Shown here piece by piece: positions 11,265 through 23,553 of a stretch of 64,000 nucleotides of DNA. A program made the position numbers and the translations under genes. Under the pieces are notes generated by a model. It was not told the DNA's origin and searched no databases. It worked only from the letters and a program-made list of their open reading frames with translations. This DNA comes from Delphinapterus leucas. Its lineage: Eukaryota > Chordata > Mammalia > Artiodactyla > Monodontidae. The stretch is taken from assembly GCF_002288925.2 (NCBI RefSeq), contig NW_022098022.1, positions 3,459,933 to 3,523,932 of the forward strand, written 5' to 3'. Positions within the stretch are counted from its first letter, which is position 1. Each line of letters begins with the position of its first letter.

Positions 11265-12340
11265 AGAATTCACCTTTGAAACCATCTACCACTGCAGTTT
11301 TCTTTGTGAAGAGGTTTCTAACTATAGATTCAATGCCTTTAATAGACAGAGGGCTATTCAGGTTATCTATTCTTTTAAGTGTAATTGGGTGTATTTGTCT
11401 TTTCAGTGAATTTGTTTATATCTTTGAAGTTGTGAAATTTAAATGAATAAGTTATCTGTACTACTATTTTATCATCCTTTTTAATATCTGTATTGTTGTG
11501 CTATGTGTCTCATTTCTGATATTGGTGATTTCTGACTATTGTAATTTTTCCCTATCAGTGTAGAGTTTTATTCATTTTATTGATTTTCCTTAAAAGCATG
11601 TAAATTGAGATAATTGATTTTGCACCTTTCTTTCTATTCTTTCTATTATAGATGGTTAGTACTATATATTTTTTCAGTACTGCTTTAGCTGCATCTCACA
11701 TATTCCAACATTTTGGTTTTCATTTTCGTTAAATTCTGACTTTCTAATTTCCCTGTTTACTTCTTTTCCTATTTATATCTATTTAGTTTCCATGCATTTG
11801 GGAGTTTTCCAGATCTCTTTCTGTTAATTGATTTTCAATTTAATCCCATGAGGTCAAAGAACATACTTTGCATGACGAATCATTGTAAATATATAGAAAT
11901 TTATTTTGTCACCCACAGTATGGTTTCTCTTGGTAATAGCTCTGTGTGCACTTGTAAAGAACCTGTAATCTACTCTTGTTAATTTGAGTGTTCTACAAGT
12001 GTTAATTAGGTCAAATTAAGTAGTGCTGTTCAAGTCTATCATAACAGTGATGATCTTCTCTTTGCTCCACCAGTTTTATAGAAAGTTAAGTTAAAATCTC
12101 CAACTGTAATTGTGAATTTATCTTTTCCCCCTTGCAATCTTAGCAGATTTTGCTTCCTGTGTTTTGATGCTCTGTTATTAGGTGCATAGATGTTTAGCAC
12201 AGTCATGTCCTCTTGAATAATTGACCAGTTTATCATTATAGAATGAGATTCTATATTCCTTAATATTCTTGGTCCTGAAATGTATATGTCTGTATTGATA
12301 AATCAATATTATTGCAATAAGAGACAAAGCAGAATATTCC
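11265..12340 (-). mobile_element. Old L1, ORF2 endonuclease part, third segment
   Basis: The text resumes exactly with the duplicated target agaattcaccttt and continues old ORF2 antisense sequence toward the endonuclease start. Recognisable endonuclease-region text lies at about 11930-12060. The 5' limit is blurred at 12300-12340, where L1 resemblance fades. Frames are short and broken. Confidence 0.68.
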
Positions 12341-12840
12341 TCTGCTTCTGTAGGAACCGTTTTGTTTTTTTTTATTTTTCTCTTTCTCACAAATGAAGTT
12401 TGGAGGCATTAGGACATTGGAAAAAAGATTAATTGCAACCCTCACAGATGTAATAGGAAATTGTATGAGACTTTTTGACATGTATGAGGCTGAGACATGG
12501 AATTAGACCTTGTAATGACTAGAGGGCTGAAATGAAAGTCACTGCAACACTGGAATTAGTTATAATACAAAAATGTGGTTGCAGTAAAATATTCAACAGC
12601 AACAACAAAATCCTCTCTTTCTGCATGTTTCATTAATTAAAAAAAAGAAAGTAAATACTTACTTGCTGCTCACATATTCCATATTCAGGTGCATATATGT
12701 ATTTATTTAAAAATTAACCTTATATTTTCCAAAGATTCTTTTTTAAAAAGGTCTTTTGCTTTACCATGATAGAGTCAATGCAAGTAAGGACAATCTATTT
12801 TTCTTATTTCCTTGAAGTCTGAAAACTATTTGATTCTGTG
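12341..12840. other. AT-rich spacer
   Basis: I see no gene, RNA or clear repeat in this stretch. Short poly-T and poly-A runs are the only structure. Confidence 0.45.
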
Positions 12841-12869
12841 TTTAATGACAGTACCTGCCTAATGTTAGC

Positions 12870-13070
12870 TTTAATATGAGGAAGAACCCTGGTCTGGGGA
12901 TCAGAATACTTTCATTGTAATTTTGGCTACACTGTTAACTAGACCCCTACTATGTGATTGTGGAAGGTCACTCAACCCCTCCAGGTATGATTTTTCTATA
13001 GATAAAATTAAGTTATGAGCTAGGTGATTTTTAGGGTCTCTTCTCATAAGCTTTCTATAATTACCTGGTT
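12870..13070 (+). repeat. MIR SINE remnant
   Basis: The order of words follows the ancient mammalian MIR on the plus strand: 'actttcattgtaattttggc' in the B-box area, then 'actatgtgattgtggaaggtc', then 'tatagataaaattaagttat', then 'agggtctcttctcataag'. It is highly diverged, as expected for an element older than placental orders. Confidence 0.7.
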
Positions 13071-14137
13071 GTTTGACCCAAAGCATCATTTTTTCTTTTT
13101 TTTTACATAATGGTGTGTCTGTAAAAATTGAGGAACATACTAAATGCAAGGTAAAATTGAAATGTTTGATTTATTTATAACTCTACGAGGAAAAAAATAC
13201 CATGTAAAAACATTCTCTTCATATAAAAAGCTAAGTTTAATCAATGCTTGACAATATACTTCAGTGTCTATAACTGGATTGTTGACTGAATATAACTAAT
13301 TCTTCTCTATTCAATCTGTACTCCAGGATGAAGGGAAGTAAGTGTAGGTATAATATTGATGGGTTTTGTAAAATTTTTTATCTGGAAAATTCTCCCTCAG
13401 ATGTTTCACTGTATCAATATCTGAAGCAGGAAGACTTGGAATGCTTAACCATGGAAACCTCACGTGTAAATATCTAAATCACTAGTCCACAAAAATGTGC
13501 AATGTGTGTGTCCTGTTTACATTTATAACAAATTTGTATGTTAGCATATAAACTTAGGACATGATGCTCTTACTAATATTCTTAAAGTAAATAGCAACAT
13601 GGTTTGTTTGTTTGGGGGGAAAGATTTTTTTTTCTTTTACTATAGTGGTTTAAAAAAGCATAGCATTAAATTTACCATCTTAATTATTTTTAAGTGTACA
13701 ATTTAGCGGTGTTAAGTATATTCACATGGTTGTGCAACAGATCTATTGAACTTCAACATGGTTCTTTTATCAACAAATAGATAACTAATTGTACACTTTT
13801 TTTAAAAAAAGCAAAACTTTCCTGACAGATTACATATATAGTCCCCATATAATATTTCATATTAGAACACATAAATACATTTCAAAATCAAGTTGTAGAG
13901 CTTAGCTCATGTGTCTGTGTAGTTCTCTCTTTGGCTAGGTATGCAGTTTCATTCTATCTATTTCAGGCAGATAGAGAAAATGTTATTAGGGCAGATACTA
14001 CAGCCACATGTGCTGAAGCGGGTGGAGGTCACAGCCAAAGGTGTGGAAGGAGCAGGTCTACTTCAGAAACATTGTAGGTAGAAAGGGTTGGCCAAGGACT
14101 CTTTAGAAATGTAGTAAATAGAAGGAGGAGCAAGATG
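13071..14137. other. AT-rich spacer with an L1M 3' UTR scrap
   Basis: Most of this stretch shows nothing I recognise. At about 13640-13765 the words 'aagtgtacaatttagcggtg' and 'cacatggttgtgcaacag' match the minus-oriented 3' UTR of older L1 families. No reading frame of note is present. Confidence 0.5.
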
Positions 14138-14200
14138 CGTGTGTGTGTGTGTGTGTGTGTGTGTATGTATATATATATATATATTTTTTTTTTTTATTTT
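14138..14200. repeat. Compound (GT)n(TA)n(T)n microsatellite
   Basis: About a dozen GT units run into alternating TA units and then a T-run. Such purine-pyrimidine alternation is prone to length change and can adopt unusual DNA structure. Confidence 0.95.
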
Positions 14201-16985
14201 TCTTTGTGTTGAATGAAAGACTTTTTCTCTGGTAGTCAACTTAACACAGTCATTCCTACCTACAAATGAAACATTCTGACCTCAGGGAGCATCATCTATT
14301 TCCTAGTTGATGCTGCAAAAGTAAAAGTGAATTAGAGACAGGTGACCTGCTAGTGAATAATAAGTTTACCACTATCTCTGTGATTCTTGATAATTCACTT
14401 AATCATAATTTGCTTCAGTTTCTTTAATGGAAAAAAAAAAGTAGTTCCTTTTAAGAGATTTGTAGTTATATTAAATGAATTGAGGCATAAGTACTATATA
14501 CTAATATACACCTTGTTTCCTCTTGCTTTCTGTCTTCTTACCTGTCTCTGAGCATTCAGTATCTGTCTGTGATCTATACCCTTACATTTGACTGAATCTT
14601 ACTGGGAATATGTGCTCACTCTGAATAAAGTGTGATGAAGTCAGGAGGGAGAAGAAGAACCCAAATCTAATGGGAGATAACACATCCCACCTTAGGGCTA
14701 GTGTCATTCTCTGTGACACCGTCCATCTTTGTGTTGGGCTAAAAATTCACAACACTGGGATACTGACGTTTTTATCTTATTTAAAATGCATAGAGACATT
14801 CAGAAAGTTTCAGTTCTGAAAATTTATTCCTATACAGGTCCTTTCCTAAAACACTAAATCTTTTGCCAAGTGCATGACACTTCAACCAAGAAAAAAATTC
14901 TCTACGTAAAAGTCTTGTCTTTTGAGATTGATTTTGAAATTCATAACGAGTGGACATTCATAGTTCAGTTTTGAAATAATATTTTATAGTTCTAAATGAC
15001 ACAACTCTTTCCCCCTAGGACTTCAAAACCTGTTTTTAAGAATTGCCTGTGAATCTTTGGAAAAATTTTGTCTTGTAAGAAGCAAATATTATTATATTTA
15101 TTTTCTCCCTGTGTAGAAGCAAAGGTTAAAGAGGGTTGTCTGAGGGCATTTCATAGATGATAGAAATTGGGAATAAAGTTCCTGACTTTTGATGTACTGT
15201 TCCAATGTACTATGCCATCTTTACAAATGACCCACAAGCTTAATACCACTAAAAAATATTTCAAAACTTTATGAAACTTTAGATTCATTGTCTTATTAGT
15301 TGTTCTTTAGACAAATTTCCCTGCTGTTTATAAAGCTTTTGGGAACACATTTTTAAAATCATTTCAGAAATACAAACAAACATTATACCTTCTTTCAGGG
15401 GATTCTTGAATAGAGTAATGAATTTGCACTGAGGACACAAAACTTGATTTCTTTATGTTAGCTTAATGATTTTCTATTTTTGTTGAAGTTGTTAGCATCA
15501 CATTTTTTTTTTTACACTCACTCGAAGTAGATAATAAAGGTTAACTATATTTTTTATCTCTTAGTAATGAAATGTAATCATGTTTATAATGTGCTAAATA
15601 TAAAAAATGCCTATTGAGCATTTTCCCATCAACCTACAGGATACTAATTACTGAATAAACTTCGTTATTTATTACTGCTTAATTCTGAATTTACCCTTTA
15701 AAACTAATTGTTTTATTTTGAAAACTTTTAAAGAAATGATTAGATACCTATGGATAAAATTGTTTTATATTAATTTCCAGTTATATATATGAAGTATATT
15801 TGTATGTTTGTTTCATTGCCTACTATCATATCATATGAATTGTCTCTTTCAAATAATTTGTTATGCTATGTATGAACTTTGTTCAATGAACAAATAACAG
15901 CTTGAAATAGTAATTTTAACAGAATATCATAGATTTGCAGTGAGACAGTCAGTAATATATTAGATCTCAATGACCACTTAAGATATTTTATTTAATGGTT
16001 ATAAACGCTAAAGGTATTAAAACATGCAGTCATTTTCATTTTTTAAGTATGTCGTATTTCTATCATGCCTTTCTGTGTTACTTCTGTGCACCAATTAAGA
16101 AGATACTACAGATCTTTTCATATCAAAGTTCAAAGGGCATCAAAATGCAGTCAGTTGCAGCTTTGAATTAATTATTGCTATTTTTGTAATGCATAAAAAA
16201 CCTGTGTCAAATTCTGTAACCTTGATCTTACAATCAGTGCCATATCATCTTGCATTAAAGTACCAGATGTTGTCAATTTGCAGTTTACACATTAAAATAA
16301 TATACTAATCTAAAATAGGCCTTCATTAGAATTATAAAGAAAATGTGATTTCTTAGCTTACCACTACTGAATGATAAAAAGGGACAAGGGATGGACAAGT
16401 TATCACAAATGTTATTACAGCATTTTAATTTAAATTTGTTATTAACATATTCCTAGATTTCATGGCTAAAATATTTGAGGACCATCATTTACATTTATAC
16501 TAATTTTCCTATAAGAGAGCTCCCCAAATATGGAAATGACAAAAATGAAGCTTCTTATAAGAAAAATAAAATATTTCCCAAGTTGTCAAACTAAAAGCAA
16601 AGGGACAACACCTTGCATACTCAGTAACATCCTAACAGCATTTTAATGTCTGCCCAAGTGCTTTCTTCCTGTGATGGATCTCTCTGTGTTCACTAAGACC
16701 AAAATGAAGAGCAAACCAATAAGCAAGCTACATTTGCAATCAAAAAGTAGAAGTAAGGTACCTTGGGGAAAGAATTGGGTTTATTGAACTTAAAAAATGC
16801 CACTCTGAGCCAGGATGTGTCACTTTCAAATTTCAGCATGGATTTTAATTATTAATATTGGTAACCTTTATTTTCATGTTAATTTCAGGCTGAGTCAGTT
16901 TTGAAAATAAAATATAGGAAGTCCACCATGTCTGTTTCCATGCCAGTCTTTCCCAACCATGCACACGTAATTATGGTCCTCCCAA
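14201..16985. other. AT-rich spacer with a minus-strand MIR scrap
   Basis: About 15110-15235 reads like the reverse complement of MIR (resembling '...aggttaaag...', then a 'tgatgta..caatgtactatgccat' ending). Elsewhere I see only AT-rich single-copy-like DNA with no open frame above background, no splice-bounded exon I could defend and no RNA gene. Confidence 0.45.
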
Positions 16986-16987
16986 GC

Positions 16988-16991
16988 CCAA

Positions 16992-17029
<38 letters not shown>

Positions 17030-17121
17030 CATGTGTATATACCTATACCTATACTTCTCCCTATATACCTTTGTCTATATCTATACCATCTATATCTATA
17101 TCTGTCTGTGTATATAAATTT
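16988..17121. repeat. (CA)n followed by a TATACC/TATCTA-type degenerate repeat
   Basis: A CA run (about 16990-17024) is followed, after 'gagtcatgtg', by loose hexameric units built from tatacc and tatcta. The 98-codon frame through it is produced by the repeat and is not a gene. Confidence 0.9.
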
Positions 17122-17444
17122 CTATGCCAACACACAGACTACTACTTGGCTATTCAAATCTCAAAAGGAGTGGAGCTTATTTGACACATTTTGTTGACCT
17201 GCTATCTTTTCCCATGTCAAAGGAACACAAGGCTCAATGGTGTGAGGCCAAGTGGTTTGAAGAAGAAATTTAGTATTCTTTAGTTCACGGGAATTATATT
17301 GTACAAATTTCTGTTATTGGATTGGTTTTCTGCGGAGTGCTGGGGCCCTGTGGTTGTCATAAACTTCTTGGGCTGTGGCAGCTAACCAGAAGGAGGTCTC
17401 CTTTGAAAACAGCTTCTTTTAGTTGGCTGCACTGCAGAACTGTG

Positions 17445-17714
17445 TCACCTTGCCAACCATTCCTCTGCAGATTTCACAAGCACCTTATACTGGCCTGAAA
17501 GGTATCTATTGTCCATACCTTGAAAGCGTGGTGAGTGAGAAATCTGGAGCAGTTGCCTGTCATTGCTAACAAAGAGTAAAGTTTCCAATGATAGCAGAAG
17601 GATTTCAGTGACCTTCTTAGCATTGTTTCCTATTTTGTTGTGAGGACACTGTACAGTGTAAAGTTCTGTTAGGATGGATGCGATGGTCTGACAATGTTCC
17701 ATTTCCCCAAGAAT
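17445..17714 (-). other. Unidentified minus-strand reading frame, possible gene fossil
   Basis: A minus-strand frame of 85 codons from ATG at 17702 (open three more codons upstream) has mixed, protein-like composition rather than low complexity. It includes the segments 'KKVTEILLLSLETLLFVSND' and 'YLSGQYKVLVKSAEEWLAR' before a TGA. In another frame just past the stop the text stays open for about 30 codons (to about 17360, 'QGDTVLQCSQLKEAVF'), as a frameshifted continuation would. I do not recognise the protein. No poly-A tail, target duplication or clear splice sites bound it. It may be a decayed processed copy, an exon remnant or chance. Confidence 0.3.
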
Positions 17715-19787
17715 TTAGGACCATAAAATTTAAGTGAGTGACAAACCTACTCAGTTTTATTAAACAGTAATTTCACAAAATGTACCCCCTGCCTTTCTTT
17801 TGAAGAGACCCAGGATTCAAGCCCTATTCTTTTTTTTATTTTCATTCTAAAATGGTCCTAGGTGTGAAATTCTAAAATGCCATCCACTTTTTAGTGTCTG
17901 GATTTGCTAATCTGTAGAAGGAAGTAACTAATATGCTGCTAGGTTGTCTGCAGAGTTGCTTCCTAAATATTTGGAGCCCTAAATGATTGCTTTGGGGAGA
18001 TTCAGGAATGTCACGGTTATTACCATCTAGAAAAGGAAAAGGAAAATGCTGACTGGCTATGATACTGAATAACTGGATTGCCGGAAAGCTGGCGTTACTT
18101 TACCTGTAACAACTGGAAAAAAGAGTTCATCTGTCTGAGAAAAATAGTTGTGCAGGTTATGTAATAAAGAGGTATCTTTTCAAACTTTAATTATGAAATT
18201 TGGAATTCAAGTTAAGCACTATTTTTTAATGTATGACAATCTCAATCCTTTTCTTCCGTAACTCTCTAAAAATATTCTAGCTTTACTGTGTTATTGCTCT
18301 AACTTTGTCTTTACCTATTTGTGTAGAAATCTGGTTTGCTTATTAACTTGTAAAAAAACAAAACAAAACTATTGCTCTGAATTAAATGGAAATCTGTTCA
18401 TTCAAGAGGTATAGAATAACATGTACACAGCTATTGGAAAATACATTTAAGAGTAAGCATTACTGTACATAAAGAGCCTTTTTTCTAAAATAAGAAAAAT
18501 GAGACTAAATCCAAAGACCAAAAACAATCAAGATATGCTGAGCATTTTCTTTGAATATGATCCTAAAAGAACACTCCTGAGTACAGAAAAGTATACACAA
18601 ATTAAATCTGTGACAAATCTCAAACTAAGCTTTATTAATTAAAGTAGACCTGATCTCATAAAAATATTTTCAAAAGTTTGGATCAAACATAGAGAAAATG
18701 GGAAGGATAAAGTAATAATGAAAAAGTACAGAGCTGGCCAAGATGTGAAGCTGAAATTTACAGTAATTTTCTTTGTTTATTTGGTGATTACTGTTCTGTC
18801 TCTATTTAAGCTGCCTCCTTCTCACATTTTTAGAATGAAGATTCATTTCTAATGAATCTACATCTACTGCTAGATTCAAATCCACCTGTTAAGGCTCAGT
18901 GCTTCTGAGACTTCATATTTTTATTGATACCTAATTAATTCACATTTATCAGCACTAAGACAGCTTTGCAATGCAGTTGTTTTATTGCTTGCTTGAATGA
19001 CAGAAAGAAAGAGCGATGGTTCAGAGCATATAGGCCTTGGAGTCCTTCCCGTCTAGACTACTACCAAAATATATTCATATCCTGTTGACCTGGTATTTAA
19101 AATTCCACTTCTTTCCCTTTTAATTAACTCTCAGTGTTTATTAAGCATATAATATGTGTAAGTACTTTTCCACAGCACAGATTAGCACATTTTGCAGGAA
19201 ATAAATTCCTTCCTCCATTAGAAGAGCTAGAGCTGACAGTTCTATTTTTGGTGGGAAGAGAGAAGAACTATGCTTGAGGAGTTAACTCTTATTTGTCATA
19301 TATTATGCTGGTGTCCTGGGTGATTGACACATACCATGGTATTGTATAATCATGTACAAATAAAAAGTGATCAATTGTATTGGTCAAATTAGATATGTAT
19401 TTTTCCACCCAAAGAACATTACATACTTGAGGCTTAAGTAGCATCTCCTCATGCACCAAAACACACACAGAGGCACACCACAAAAAATGGTGAGTAACGT
19501 TTTTCTTTGCCTTGAGTGCATCGATAATTCATTAAGATTTACAGGCTTCGTTAAACTCTTTTAGCACTTTAGGAAGGTACGTGTACTCTTTTGGATGGTG
19601 ATAAAAGAAATTTGCATAGGTGAAACAAACAAGCAAACAAACAAAAACACCTAATGTATTATTACAACCTAAGTGCAATCTTATCCCCTTCTCTGCTTTG
19701 TATTGCTTCAGTGACTCTATGACCAGCTGACATACTATATATTTTATGTTTGCTTGTTTGTTTGTTTGTTTTTTGTCTCTCTTTTCA
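17715..19787. other. AT-rich spacer, weak ancient repeat traces
   Basis: Around 19008-19130 there is a weak plus-strand MIR-like trace ('gttcagagcatataggcctt'). The rest is AT-rich single-copy-like DNA without coding or RNA features that I can support. Confidence 0.4.
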
Positions 19788-19920
19788 AAGTAGAATGTGA
19801 GCTCCAAGAAGGCAGGGGATTCTGTCTGTTTTGTTCATTACAATATCTCCAGTGCCTATGACAGTTACTAGCACAGAATAGACGCTTGGTACAAACTTAT
19901 TGGGTGTATGAATAAGCAAA
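19788..19920 (+). repeat. L2 LINE 3' end remnant
   Basis: The sequence follows the L2 tail: 'atgtgagctccaagaaggca', 'tctgtctgttttgttcatta', 'tctccagtgcctatgacag', then a 'tattgggtgtatgaataag' ending. The plus-strand orientation is clear. L2 is an ancient CR1-clade LINE that no longer moves in placental mammals. Confidence 0.78.
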
Positions 19921-22049
19921 TGCTTCCTGTACAGTTTTTACTTGTATTTGGATACTGTAGGTAATGCCATGAACTACTATCAATTAATGACATATGGTAG
20001 TTAGTGCCATCAGAATTTAATTATGTAAAACCATCAGCTGTTGTTTGTGATATAAAGATATGTAAACAGAAGTCCCTTTCAGAAGGAACTATCACAGCTT
20101 ATCAAGATAACACAGAATTATATGACAGGAAATGACTTTGGTAAAATATGGATTGTAAAGAACAAATGAGAAAATGGAATTCAAAAGGGATGGGCAGACT
20201 TGTAAGATCTAGAACACCAATTCTAATTCCTACTAACTTGTTTCTTTTTTGAGATTTTATTTTTATTATTTTTTTTTGTCTTCAAATGAATATTGCTTGT
20301 TTGTTTATAGGACTTTATATTACCCATGGGAGCATATTCAACACAGAAGCAAATCCCATATGTTTCTTCTACTGATTCATTCTTGCAAGAAATGATGCTG
20401 TGAGAACATCATTTCTAGCTCGGTCAACCCTCTTTCACGCTCCCTCTTGCTTTGTGAACCAATAGCTTCCTGTCCCAATCCCCTGCTACTTTCACACCAA
20501 GTAATAGTGGATTTGTGTATGATTCCTATGTTGTTTTTTGGAAACAGTCTGCAGGTACAAATTGCTAGAAAATCTCCATTTCCTTTTGGGGAATTTGCTT
20601 CTAACTTGGAATCCTTTCATTGTATTTAGCTGCTGGTGGATGAAGCAATAAATAAAATTAAGAGGCAATCACAGCATTATCAAGATGTAATTAAAAATAG
20701 GACACATGCGATCCCAGATTTGGGGTCTGATGGTGAGGCATTGTAGTGTGCTGGGAACACTAAAAATGGGATAACCTAATAGAATTGGAGTTACACTGGG
20801 CATCAGGTCTCAGTAAGGTAATAGACAATTCCATCTTGTCAGTATTGTTCTTTGTTTCCATTTGTTAATGTCTTACAAGGGTTAGGAGTAGCTGGGTGCT
20901 ATTACACATCTTCTTTGTTCTTAGAAATGTTTAAAATGTATATAATGTGGAAAAGTGCTGTGTTTCAAGTTTTAGTTTAAATACTACCCAATTTTTTTTT
21001 CCTCCTTACTAACTAAATCAACTCATTCAAACAATTTTCAAGCAACTACAGCAGGCCAGGCACTAATTAGGTACTAAATTCTACCTAGATGGCATGAAAT
21101 GGAGAAAATAAAATAAAATATAGTATGTGCTCATATGAAAATGACACAGGGTGATGCTAGCAGAATTACTGTGGTACTACTCTAGATTTGGAGATCATGT
21201 AAGAAAAAGCCCTTTTGGGGGTAGGAGGGGGGCATATATGGCAAGACCTGGATGACAAGGATGAGCCAGACTTCTGATGCCTTCTAGACAGAGTATCCTA
21301 AGGAAGGAATGAGCTCATACACATTGGACAATGGAAGGAAGGCAGATACGGTTATAGAATGGTGAGGATGGTGGTCAGAAGTGAGAGCAGAAGGAGATTG
21401 TTCATAGGGAGAGGCAAGGTATGGGTTGTATAGAGCCTTGTGGTCTCTTGTTTTTTAAGTTCAAGCCTGGAGAATTTTACAGTCCCTTCTTGCTATAAGT
21501 CTAAGATGGCATGACCACAGTCGAAATCCTTAGGATTTATCTAGTGTTAATATGCTCTATTTTAGTTAAGGGAATTGTTCTAAATAATTTTCTCTGATAG
21601 CAAGATCCATAGGGACCCCAAATCAGAAAGAGACTTTAAATTTCTGACATATGGGTGCTCATGAGATCACAGAATCAACCAACAAAAACAAAAACGAAAA
21701 ACCCCCTCCTAGAGAATTAAGTAAACTATCACAAATTCAGGTAGGTTCCACTGGTCTTGTCTGATAATACTCCAAAAGATATTTTGCAATGAGGAGAGAA
21801 GCTTAGGGGAGAGATAGATCATAGATAGATAGATAGATAGATAGATGTTAGATAACACAGGTGGATATATTTGATACAATTGTTGAGTTCATTGAGCTGG
21901 GAATTGAGACATAAGATATATACAAGACTGGTCTCTCTCTTGGCTGTATTACCTTGGATATTCTAGGAAGGCCAAAACTATTGGAGGGCTTAGAGAATTT
22001 TACGCTCGTTAGGCCAATTTACCTGATCTCTTAAATAATGGGTGAGATA
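19921..22049. other. AT-rich spacer with an ancient LINE-like trace
   Basis: About 21030-21480 resembles an old interspersed repeat, with words like 'aatgacacagggtgatgcta', 'gcaagacctggatgacaagg' and 'gtatagagccttgtggtct'. I cannot name the family safely. The remaining sequence shows no gene or RNA feature. Confidence 0.4.
21811..21848. repeat. (GATA)n microsatellite
   Basis: About seven to nine GATA/ATAG units with one interruption (gatcat). It is a simple tetranucleotide tract in spacer DNA. Confidence 0.93.
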
Positions 22050-22063
22050 GATATATCAGTCTT

Positions 22064-22259
22064 TTTTTTTTTTTTGCGGTACGTGGACCTCTCACTGTTG
22101 TGGCCTCTCCCGTTGCGCAGCATGGGCTCCAGGCACAGGCTCAGCGGCCATGGCTCACGGGCCCAGCCACTCCGCGGCATGTGGGATCTTCCTGGCATGA
22201 ACCCGTGTGCCCTGCATCAGCAGGCAGACTCTCAACCACAGCGCCACCAGGGAAGCCCC
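22064..22259 (-). mobile_element. CHR-class SINE (about 200 bp form)
   Basis: Same family as the copy at 1030. The poly-T run leads into gcggtacgtggacc, and the element ends ccaccagggaagcccc. The target duplication gatatatcagtctt lies at 22050-22063 and 22260-22273 and is exact over 14 bp. It carries a small internal deletion relative to its relatives: the 'ggacgcgcaggctcag' area is shortened. Confidence 0.93.
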
Positions 22260-22273
22260 GATATATCAGTCTT

Positions 22274-22636
22274 AATTGAATATATTGCCTAGTTGAATTA
22301 AAAGGAAAAAAAAAGACTCTTCTATATAATAGAATGCAGTCATTTCCCTACAACTGAATCAGAGGTTTCATAATCTGGATGTGTAACTTTTCAATGCTTT
22401 CTTAAAATGTTAATTTCTCGTTTTGTACATTGTCCTGACTGAAAGTTTTTCACTGTGCTCCTAACACATCAGCTGGTTTCCGAAAATTTTCCTAAAATTC
22501 TCAATGTTCTGATAGTAATCTACATCCAGTCTACCATTTTGAAAACAAAAAAAAATGTTAAATAAAATAAATCTGACAAGTTTCAGGAAACTTCAGACCA
22601 ACAAGGTAAAAGAACAATAGGAGTAGGTAAAGAAAG
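22274..22636. other. AT-rich spacer
   Basis: Nothing recognisable lies between the SINE and the minisatellite. Confidence 0.45.
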
Positions 22637-22788
22637 ATGGATGATAAGTGAAGTCTGCCATACTGATCCAGAGAGTGGATGGTAAATGAAGTCTGCCATA
22701 CTGATCCAGAGAGTGGATGGTAAGTGAAGTCTGCCATATTGATCCAGAGAGTGGATGGTAAATGAAGTCTGCCATACTGATCCAGAGA
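22637..22788. repeat. 38-bp minisatellite, four copies
   Basis: Four head-to-tail units start at 22637, 22675, 22713 and 22751. Each contains 'gaagtctgccatactgatcc' or a one-base variant. Units 2 and 4 are identical over nearly their whole length. Because 38 is not a multiple of three, each unit shifts the frame, yet the minus strand stays open through all four copies, giving the cyclic words 'SLDQYGRLHL', 'LSGSVWQTSF' and 'LWINMADFTY'. I see no reason to think it is translated. Confidence 0.95.
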
Positions 22789-23544
22789 GTTCACTTTGGA
22801 CTCAATGCCGAATTGCAGATGGGAATAAAATTAAACGATCCCTGTAAAAAATACTAGCATGGCAACGAGCATATAGTAAGGTACCAAAAACTGATAGTTA
22901 TTGGGTTTTCAGCATTCAGACCTTTATCATGCCTTGAGTGTAACATGTATAAACATTGTAATGTGAACTTCAATTAATAAATTATGTAAAAGGAGATAAC
23001 AAAATATTTATGCTTAACCATTTCCACATTGTTCACTGTTATCTAGAATACATTGTTACAAGAATCTAAAGTCCTATTTCAAGTATTTTGGGTTTTTTTG
23101 AGATATAGATATCATTCTGTATAAATTTATATTTTAAGTTCATATTAAGCCTTTCCTGTTTTTGTTTACAAATGTATGTTACTTTAGGTATAAATTTACA
23201 TATAAATAGAAACAAAAATAAAACGTCTCTGAAAGAGAAATCTCCAGCTATAATTTAATGTTTATCTCCTTGTATTGTATTTAAGCCTAGACAAATTAAA
23301 ATGGACAATTCTTTCTTAACAGGATGTTATAAAACCTCTTAAAAGGATTCATGACAAAAGCTTAGCTAATTCATTTGCATTTGACCAAATGAAACATATT
23401 TGGAGTATATTTCTGCTCTGTTCTTTTTAAATTATGAGTTTCAACCTTGTAGTATAAAGTGTATTTTAAGATATATATTATATTTTGTGATATACATATG
23501 GTGATTTTAGCTGTCCTTTAAACACAACATCTAGAAAAAAGGGA
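22789..23544. other. AT-rich spacer
   Basis: No gene, RNA gene or recognisable repeat. It ends at the target duplication of the plus-strand L1. Confidence 0.45.
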
Positions 23545-23553
23545 TATGTGGGA

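Noticed and set aside
17000..17197. Frame with repeated His-Thr
   Set aside because: Translation of a CA microsatellite.
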